This document shows, in pieces, positions 56,895 through 64,000 of a DNA stretch of 64,000 bases. This DNA is from Diabrotica undecimpunctata (taxonomy: Eukaryota > Arthropoda > Insecta > Coleoptera > Chrysomelidae). The stretch covers positions 45,475,753 through 45,539,752 of the forward strand of contig NC_092804.1 of NCBI RefSeq assembly GCF_040954645.1, given 5' to 3'. A program made the position numbers and the translations under genes. The stretch's first letter is position 1. Each line of letters begins with the position of its first letter. The notes below the pieces were generated by a model. That model had not been told where the DNA came from. It did no database searches and worked only from the letters and a program-made list of their open reading frames with translations.

Positions 56895-57597
56895 CCTACC
56901 AATTTTTTGCAGTAGGATGAATCTCAATCAATCTTTTTGCATTCGATTCGTAAGAGCGTTAGGAAATTTTGTGAACTAAAGTGATGATTTCGAAAGGAAA
57001 ATTGCATTATTGACCAAGGAAACTGCATTTTCCAAAGTGCATTTCGAAGTGATTCGAATGATAAATTTATAATTCGGAAATATTGACGGAAATGAATTCA
57101 ATATTACTACTTGGGGGGTTTTTGGTGTCGCTGAACACGAATGCTATGACGGCGATAGTCTCCGAGGTACTTGGTACCAAGATGAGTAAAATAGTATATA
57201 AATTTTAGAATAAAAACTAAAAATTAAATATTTATTTACTGTGTAATCTAACAGCATATTTGTATTCAGCGACCCCAAAAACCCCCTTATATTTGAACTC
57301 ATTTTGTGTCGAATTTCCATAAAATCCCGGAGACGAGCCCCGCCCTAGGCACCAGGTGCCTCGGAGACCATCGCCGTCTTGATATTCGTGTTCAGCGACC
57401 CCAAAAATCCCCGAGTAGTAATATTGAATTCACGTCTGTCAATTATTTGGACTTTGCACTTTGGAAAATGCATTTTCCTTGTTCAACAATGCAATTTTCA
57501 TTTCGACGACATCACTTTAGTTCACAAAATTTATTAATACTCTTAGGAATCGAATGCAACAAGTTTAATTGAGATCCAATTGCAAAAAATTGGTAGG
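56895..57597. repeat. Foldback repeat, arms ~284 and ~250 bp
   Basis: The left arm 56895-57178 and right arm 57348-57597 are inverse copies. Shared blocks: CCTACCAATTTTTTGCA, TTTTGTGAACTAAAGTGATG, AATGCATTTTCCAAAGTGCA-like, GAATTCAATATTACTACT, GTCGCTGAACACGAAT and GACGGCGAT.GTCTCCGAGG. The spacer carries a third partial inverse copy (TTCAGCGACCCCAAAAACCC at 57268). No coding sense. Confidence 0.88.
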
Positions 57598-58504
57598 GGT
57601 ATTGTTTCATTGTCTCGCCTAATTAGCTTTAATTTAATATAAAAATGAAACAAATATTGAATAATGAAACAAACGATTGAGCCATTAAAGTATGTTTCCG
57701 AAATACAAGTCCGATTTTGATAATGAATTGTATCTGGGGAACATCGGAACTTAAACGAAATGTTAATGTATTATTGGAATGTTTGAAATACGTTGATATA
57801 AACTATACTTTGATGATCAACGTCATGGTAAATATTACAATAAAATATATTAAGATCTTATCACGTAGAAATAGGTAATATTTATAAACATTTAGTACTT
57901 TATTTTCTTAATAGTGAGCAATTTTCATAACCAGTATCACTCTTATGTACTAGTATATTATTAGATTTGGAATGTTTTTTAACAGGTACTGGTCGCCAGA
58001 AAACTGATTTTCTTTTTTAATTGAAAAATTTTGACGTGAGAGATTCATTTTAAATAAACGATTGACTCAGCCATAGCTTTTTACTGAATAATACTAAGGA
58101 TGATTAGATTTAAGGGTAGGATCTTCAACTACATCATAATTAATATCCATATCTTCATGGAAGATAAAAAGAAGAGATTGAGAAACATTTTAATTTATCA
58201 CAATCTGGAAAGTACCTACAGGCAACATTAGAAGAACATAAAAATCATGAAATGTGATTTGACGGCCACAAAAATATGTATGTACAACACAATGTACCTA
58301 TTGGGTAGTCGACATGTCTCCAAGATTAATTTTATTGCTAACTTTTCATATAGCTCTCTTATGCTCAAGCAAGTCCTTCAGAGCTTCCTTTAACACAGTT
58401 GTCAGCTGCGATATCTTCTAATAGTGAATCTAAATAATTAGTTTACATAATTTAAATTGTAGTTATAATATTATAGCTGCGAATTTGGATTTTATACTAT
58501 GTTC
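57598..58504. other. AT-rich stretch, nothing recognised
   Basis: No supported gene or repeat. Confidence 0.45.
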
Positions 58505-58600
58505 GAAACATTATTGGTTAGCGTGGGGCTTGAACCAACTACCACACCCAATGAAGTGAGCACTGCCAGTCAGATGAGATAGCGAGCCCGTAACATGGTA
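58505..58600 (-). repeat. tRNA-like / SINE head candidate
   Basis: The minus strand reads ACGGGCTCGCTATCTCATCT, then GGCAGTGCTCACTTC and, at 58536-58523, GGTTCAAGCCCCAC, which matches a pol III B box (GGTTCRANNCC). Spacing from A-like to B-like box is about 50 bases, as in tRNA-derived SINEs. No cloverleaf could be drawn fully, so it is not called a tRNA gene. Confidence 0.45.
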
Positions 58601-58789
58601 GTTTTCATGATGTATGTCTCCAATTATGACATACGTAAAAGTAGATATAGAAAGAACATGATACTGTATGTAAAAGAAATAAACAGACTGGGCGTAAGAA
58701 CGAGCACGGAATGGAGAAAAGTGCACAAAATTCGTATAATGCGGATAGGATATAGGATCATCTTTAACCGTATTTAAAAGAAATGCGAT

Positions 58790-59770
58790 AAATATCCAAG
58801 CCGCACAAAATAGGGCTTCAGAAAGATATGCAATCTTGGAGCTAAGGTTAATGGCTGAGAGATATTTGTAGGTAAAAAGAAACCTCTATATCTGCTTTGT
58901 TGATGAAAAAAGCTTTTGATCGAATCGAACATCAGAAATTCTGTAACAGCTGAGGTTAAACGGACTTGATGTCACTATCATTTGTAACCGTATTGGAATG
59001 ACAGAGGATGCATCCGAACAAACAATGATAACACTAAATTGATAAACATTAACCAAGGAGTAAGTCAAGGGTATGTTCTGTCCTCAATTCTTTTTAATGT
59101 ACTTGTTGAATATATAATCCGTTCTTCGCCAGAAAACTGTTCGAATGGCATTGTGATAAACAACGTAAGGTATGCAGATCATACGGTGATCATCGCAGAA
59201 AATAAAAAACAGCTCCCAGAGACTAATGAATATACTCACAGGAATCGGGTTGGAAATTAATACCATAAAAACAAAAACCGTTAGTTTTCAAGCCGAGACT
59301 TACAAGCCCACCACAATCTTAATGTTAGTGCCAATGGAATCAATCTGCAAACCGTTCAAAATATATATGTCTGGGTAGAGAAATAAACTGCCATCTGGAC
59401 AACTCAAAGGAAATCCAGAGAATAATTAAAATCGCCAAAGCAGAATTCATGAACACGAGAAACATATTTTGCAAATAAAATTGACCATACCAATAAGACT
59501 GAGAATACTAAAATGTTATACGTGGATGTACAAATGAATGAATACTCGCCCACATCGGAGTTGGGAAAACCTCATATCTTCCACATATAATGCGCCACAA
59601 GGAATACGAACAACTAGAACTAATTATTGAGGAAAAAATTGAAAGAAAACGGTATAGGAAGAAAGAAAAAATCGTAGCTCAAGAATATAAAAGGCTGTAC
59701 TAGAATTGAAGAAAATGCTCTCATATACCAAGCCCACAATATACAAGGAGGAGGATAGAAAGTAAAGGAT
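58790..59770 (+). pseudogene. RTE-like RT to C-terminus, plus strand
   Basis: Codons read LYICFVDEKSF with KKAFDRIEHQKFCN in the next frame (first catalytic Asp); then 59039-59260: INQGVSQGYVLSSILFNVLV, EYIIRSSPENCSNGIVINNV and RYADHTVIIAENKKQL, where the second Asp of YADD is His. Further on: GIGLEINTIKTKTVSF and, near 59590, MRHKEYEQLELIIEEKIERK. It is of the GxxGY..S subtype, distinct from the 62386 copy. The His replacement plus shifts rule out activity. Confidence 0.75.
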
Positions 59771-60286
59771 TCCACTGGAAGTAAAGATTAAACTAAATAG
59801 TATATGTTAACAAATTTTTACTAATAATAACCTTGAGTTTACTATATTAAAATATTTTTTCCAAAAAAAAAATAAGTTTTTAGATACTGTTAACCCTGAT
59901 AACTAAACGTGTTAGGTTTTTAAAAGATATTGATTGGTACGTATACGTCTAATATAATATTACTTAAATTTTTTCTTAGACAAATCGTTCTAAAAATATA
60001 AATTTATGTAAATTAAAGATGGTTTCAATCGAAAAAAAAATTATTACCAAGCAGAATATGTTTCATGTTTCAAATTCATTTTTTTTTTAATAAAAGAAAT
60101 GGGACTATTGATTTGTATGATACTAAGGACTGAAGCTGCCAATAATTTCGATCACAAAATATCCAAGATGTTTTTATTAAAATGTTTTTAACTAATATTT
60201 TGGCTCATTCTACTGACTAGTAATTTATATTTTTAAAATCATGTCACTATAGTAAAACATAAAATTTTAAAATAAAAATTCTCTTT
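59771..60286. other. 3' flank of minus-strand exon
   Basis: AT-rich; no supported feature. Confidence 0.4.
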
Positions 60287-60292
60287 TTTATT
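60287..60292 (-). promoter_or_regulatory. Polyadenylation signal AATAAA
   Basis: Perfect AATAAA on the minus strand, 43 bases past the stop codon of the exon at 60335-60619. Confidence 0.6.
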
Positions 60293-60334
60293 TTGAGAAA
60301 CATTACTCAAAACATATTGCTTTTTAACCAACCA

Positions 60335-60619
60335 TTAACAAACAACACAGTTTCTGATGGTAACTGGTATATCGTCATTATTGAAATTATTATCACACAT
60401 ACTATCATCATTAGTATCCGTAGTAGTACCTTGAATGCCTACCTGAGTTAAACTGCCGCCGATTTTGCCCTTCTTCGGACGAGTTTCGTTCAGTTCTCGG
60501 GACATTGTTCGTAGCCAATCTCTGAGGCCGGATAAGCTGTGAAATTCTGAGTTTGGCAGTCTTGTGAAAGGATTGTTACCGGTAAGGTCTAAGATGGAAG
60601 CACCCAGTGACCTGCCCAC
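60335..60619 (-). CDS. Terminal exon, leucine-rich-repeat-like tail
   Basis: An open frame of 94 codons plus stop begins right after the acceptor TTCCCTTTAG in phase 0; the first codon is GTG (Val), not a start. It reads VGRSLGASILDLTGNNPFTR, then LPNSEFHSLSGLRDWLRTMS, followed by a polar Asn/Asp-rich tail ending in VRNCVVC-like residues. LDLTGNNPF and FHSLSGLRDWL resemble the last leucine-rich repeat and its capping helix. An AATAAA follows. The acceptor, intact frame and codon choice unlike nearby relics support a host gene on the minus strand; upstream exons are not identified. The terminal Cys-Val-Val-Cys might matter for lipid attachment, but that is speculation. Confidence 0.6.
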   Translation of the reverse strand: MGRSLGASILDLTGNNPFTRLPNSEFHSLSGLRDWLRTMSRELNETRPKKGKIGGSLTQVGIQGTTTDTNDDSMCDNNFNNDDIPVTIRNCVVC

Positions 60620-61343
60620 CTAAAGGGAAACATTGAAATTGTGAAATACTATAGAATATAATCCCTCATGTAACCATTGAAAAACAATTATTAGTTAATG
60701 AATATTCTGACAGTAGATGAACATTTATTTTATAAATAAAACAATAAAAAAACGCGTTCTATGACCATAAATGGTACTGTTAAATTTGACACATCATCTT
60801 ATTTTGTTAGCACACTTACAACGAATTTAAATCCAAAATATGAATTTGATCAAAGTCTGTTTTAGTTTTGGATGGTTTATCGCCAATAGAAATTCATCTC
60901 CATAGTTGATGAAAATGAATGAATGTATGTATGTACACCCTCGTTATCCATAATAAAAAAAGAGCAGCGAAATTTAAATATAATCGTATATCGGTTGATG
61001 ATCTATGTGAAGAACGGCTAAATAAAGTATGATACACAAACGATTTTAGACAAAAATTAATAGGCCTAATTAGCAAAACAACGACATATTATTCAAATTT
61101 AAATAATAATTGTTATTTTCCCCTTTTGACAACACGAAAGCTAATCTAAAAATCTGATAGCGTGTAACGTTATAAAACTCACATGTTTGTTGTTTATCTT
61201 CAAATAATTATTTTAACTTCTTTTGATTTTAGTCATTTGTTACTTTTTGTTCAGTTTTACTATTTTTGTTCTAAAAATAGTTGGAGCTAAACTTTTCTAT
61301 CAACTTGATACTATGTTTAATCACCATTCTTTAATTAAAATTT
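60620..61343. other. Presumed intron, nothing recognised
   Basis: AT-rich sequence upstream of the terminal exon acceptor. No further exon with clear splice sites could be found by eye. Confidence 0.4.
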
Positions 61344-61850
61344 TCTTCTTCTTCCTTCTTGTATGTAGACTTTAAAGTCTGTTTCTTCTTCAATATTAGC
61401 CTCCTAAATTGTTTAAATTATCGCAGCATCTTTTTCTTGGTCTGCCAATACTCTTCGTCCATTTGGTGATTTATCTCGTGCTATTCGTACTATCCTATCC
61501 TCTGCCATTCTAATGCGTTCGTTCCACTCCTGTTTCCGTTTTGTCACCCATGTTTCGGCCTTTAAATGGAAATTTCTGAAACTTGTATCACTTGTACTAG
61601 TATCTGACCTTTCAGGTCCAATTGACATCTTAGTAAATTTGCTGTTATGTTATGCATTTTGTCTTTTTTGGAGAAATTAACATGTTAAATTTTCTGGCGA
61701 ATATATTAAATTGGTGTAATGTTTGTGAATAATTTTCACTATCAGAGAGTAGTCTAGTGTCCTCTGCATAGCAGATTATTTAAGTTGTTTTTCTGCCATT
61801 TGGTATCCTTTTTTAGTTATTACTTCGTTTATTATTTCATCCTTCTATGA
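61344..61850 (-). pseudogene. RTE-like 3' fragment with internal deletion
   Basis: Minus codons read DTRLLSDSENYSQTLHQFNI, then FARKFNMLISPKKTKCIT (thumb), jump near 61560 to WVTKRKQEWNERIRMAEDRI and ARDKSPNGRRVLADQEKDA, and end in the same GAAGAAGAAACAG.CTTTAAAG 3' terminus as the nested copy at 40142-41661. The two 3' ends differ by few bases, so they are the same subfamily. The jump marks an internal deletion. Confidence 0.8.
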
Positions 61851-62084
61851 TGGATATTAAAAAAATTAAGCATGTTCGGTAAACATATTTGGGTATCAAT
61901 CCCAGCACCCAAAGCTCAGAAATTGAGTAACAAATTAAATTTTGGAATATTAAATAATTTTGTTCAGGAGTGTATACATTTGAATGGATAGTGAATTTCG
62001 GTTCTCTCAAAATAGTAATAAAACAGGCCGACGTGTCCTCAAGAACAATAATATTCCCATAAATCTCGAGGAAAATTTTTCAAT
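61851..62084. other. Short spacer
   Basis: No supported feature. Confidence 0.4.
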
Positions 62085-62370
62085 TATTGTATCCTTCTAG
62101 TGATAACATACGGTGTAGAGACAACTACGTTGACTATAAAAGCCGCCAATAAAATGAGAGTAACACAGCGCGCAGTAGAACGACTTATGCTGGGAATAAC
62201 TTTAAAATATCGAGTCCGCCATGAAAAAATATATATAAGAACAAAAGTAGAGGATATAATACACGTCGCTTCCCTGAAGTGGTCTTGGGTAGGACAGTTG
62301 CCAGACAAGATGATACCAGGTGGACTAAACTCGTACATAGGAGACCTAGGTTACATATGAGAAGTGAGGG
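62085..62370 (+). pseudogene. RTE-like 3' domain directly upstream of another copy
   Basis: Codons read VITYGVETTTLTIKAANKMR, then VTQRAVERLMLGITLKYRVR, TKVEDIIHVASLKWSWVGQL and GDLGYI at the stop. This is the post-RT domain of the subfamily seen at 44431-46180, so it belongs at the 3' end of an element. It lies only 30 bases upstream of, and in the same direction as, an endonuclease domain, giving a 3'-then-5' order. Confidence 0.75.
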
Positions 62371-62385
62371 TCAATCCAAATCTTC

Positions 62386-64000
62386 TTGGACTTGGTAAAA
62401 GAAGAATTTATTTCCATTGCTTATTATAAATTCTTAAATTTTTACGAAGACCTTAAAAAAGCTATAGACAACAACAAAGAATCCAAAATAATAATAATGG
62501 GAGACTTTAACGCCAAAATTGGAAGTAAGATTGAAGACTCTGAAAGCAAGATTGGAAATTTTGGATTCGGTACAAGAAACACAAGAGGAGAAAAACTCAT
62601 GGAATTCCTGGAACATAAAACATGTATGTTATGAATACCTTCTACAAAAAGAAACCTAACAGAAAGTGGACATGGGTCGCACCGAACTACCAAAAATGAA
62701 ATAGACTATTTTCTCTCAAACAACAAAGGAACGAGAACTTAATAGAGCGAGTCATTGAAAACAACAGAGGCTTAAAATGTCTAAGACCCGCACTGGGAGT
62801 TCAAAAAATTATCAAAATTAAAGACGACAACCATAAGGAAGAGGACAAATATAAAATAACGATTGTCGAAGACTTTTACACATCCTTGTACAGCTCGCAA
62901 GGCCAGTCTAATGAAACAACAAAGGAGAACGCCAAAAGAAAAATAAAAAACGTGGGATCAGAAGTACTACCAAATATAAAGGGATTCGAAATAGAAAGAG
63001 CTTTAAAAGAGTTAAAAAATAATAAAGCTCCAGGACACGACGGTATAATTGCCGAGCTCTTGAAAACAAGCAAGACATTAACAATCCCTGTACCAACAAA
63101 GCTATTTAATAGATGTCTCCATAATAGCAAGATCCCTAAAGACTGGAACGAGAGTCTAGTAATACTCTTACACATAAATGGGGACAAATGTGATCTACAG
63201 AATTATAGACTTATATCGTTGCTGTCAAGTATACAAATTATTTATGAGAATTATTAACAACCGGTTAACCTACAAAATGGACAATTACCAACCGGTTGAA
63301 CAGGCTGGCTTCCGCAAAGGATATAGTACATCAGACCATCTGCTGACAATGAGAACATTGATAGAGAAGGCAAATGAATACCAGCTACCCGTATTTCTTG
63401 CCTTCATCGACTATGAAAAGGCGTTTGATAGAATCGAGATGTGGGCCATAGAACAAGCTATTAATAATTGTAGAATAGATTCGAGATGTAGGCAACTAAT
63501 ACATAATATCTATGAAAATGCAACTATGATAGTACAACTAGACGAAAATACAAATCCCATCCCCATTAAGAGAGGAGTGAGACAAGGAGACGTAATACCG
63601 CCAAAGCTTTTCAACCTAGCCCTAGAAGACGACTTCAAAACTACAAATTGGTCAACCTATGGCATTAACGTTAATGGCAACAAGTTAAACCACCTCAGAT
63701 TCGCTGACGACATAGTGATTATAGCGAGCACATTCGAGGAACTGCAAATTATGATGGGGGAACTAGCAGCCAGCTCCCAATACGTCGGCCTAAAAATGAA
63801 TACGAAAAAAACAAAAATAATGACAAACACATATGACCCCAGACGTATAACTATAAATGGCAGTGAGATAGAACAAATCCAGGAATATATCTACCTAGAC
63901 CAAATCATGAGACTTGACAAAGAGAACCAAAATGCGGAAATTACTAGAAGAGCAAGACTAGCATGGGCAGGATATGGAAAATTTACTTGGATACTTAAGA
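62386..64000 (+). pseudogene. RTE-like ORF2 (endonuclease-RT), runs off window end
   Basis: The best-preserved retroelement here. The endonuclease part (62386-62634) reads SKIIIMGDFNAKIG and GFGTRNTRGEKLMEFLEH; a shift gives NRKWTWVAPN. The linker and fingers (62886-63257) read KIKDDNHKEEDKYKITIV, ERALKELKNNKAPGHDGIIA and CLHNSKIPKDWNESLVILL. After one shift, 63244-64000 is open for 252 codons: EQAGFRKGYSTSDHLLTMRT, FLAFIDYEKAFDRIEM (Asp), GVRQGDVIPPKLFNLALE, LNHLRFADDIVIIAS (FADD at 63700-63711), GLKMNTKKTKIM and RRARLAWAGYGKF. All three catalytic Asp are present. Shifts near 62635, 62700 and 63240 and a missing 5' endonuclease half mean this copy is not autonomous as it stands. Confidence 0.88.

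Noticed and set aside
1..64000. LTR retrotransposons, endogenous viruses, CRISPR arrays, rRNA genes
   Set aside because: No paired LTRs, no protease/integrase/gag-pol signatures, no regularly spaced repeats and no rRNA-like sequence were seen.

Overview
The window looks like AT-rich, repeat-dense DNA from an insect nuclear genome. The signs are a conserved metazoan gene with a spliced terminal exon, splice acceptors and AATAAA signals, and many decayed arthropod-type transposable elements (RTE-like and Jockey non-LTR retrotransposons, Tc1, pogo/Tigger, PIF/Harbinger). A beetle with a large genome would fit, but that is inference. Nothing looks prokaryotic or viral.

Host coding sequence is sparse. 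I see three terminal exons: the ST7 homologue (2673-3575, +), an unrecognised Lys-rich protein (25371-26060, -) and a short leucine-rich-repeat-like tail (60335-60619, -). Upstream exons of these genes lie outside the window or in unrecognisable sequence. They do not form an operon or pathway.

Layout: 1-2672 is ST7 intron holding a DDE_3 transposase relic and a Jockey fragment. 4.86-6.15 kb is a Tigger-like transposase relic with an AAGGTACAA repeat cluster. 7.47-8.6 kb is the first relic of an unusual transposase-like family (CGGQNRN family). 8.7-13.2 kb holds Jockey and RTE pieces. 14494-17346 is a whole pogo-type element with TIRs, a TA duplication and subterminal repeats. 19.5-20.0 kb is a GC-rich dispersed repeat. 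21531-23567 is flanked by ~370-bp inverted arms around an RTE fragment. 28619-30757 is a DNA transposon with 33-bp TIRs carrying a second CGGQNRN-family relic, itself interrupted by an RTE tail with a 12-bp duplication. 32311-33472 is a nested inverted repeat. 38.2-42.25 kb is a Tc1 (DD34E) element split by two retroelement-like insertions, each with a clear target-site duplication. 43-55 kb is mostly minus-strand RTE relics. 56895-57597 is a foldback repeat. 62386-64000 is the best-preserved RTE-like endonuclease/reverse transcriptase and runs off the end.

The most interesting items are the 33-bp-TIR element with its D..D..D CGGQNRN protein (two relics here), the three-layer Tc1 nest whose reading frame is continuous across both insertion points, the GC-rich ~570-bp repeat, and a recurrent TTGAGAA-hairpin-GAAAC motif resembling hammerhead or Penelope terminal structures. 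All calls come from reading and hand-translating the sequence; no database search was possible.
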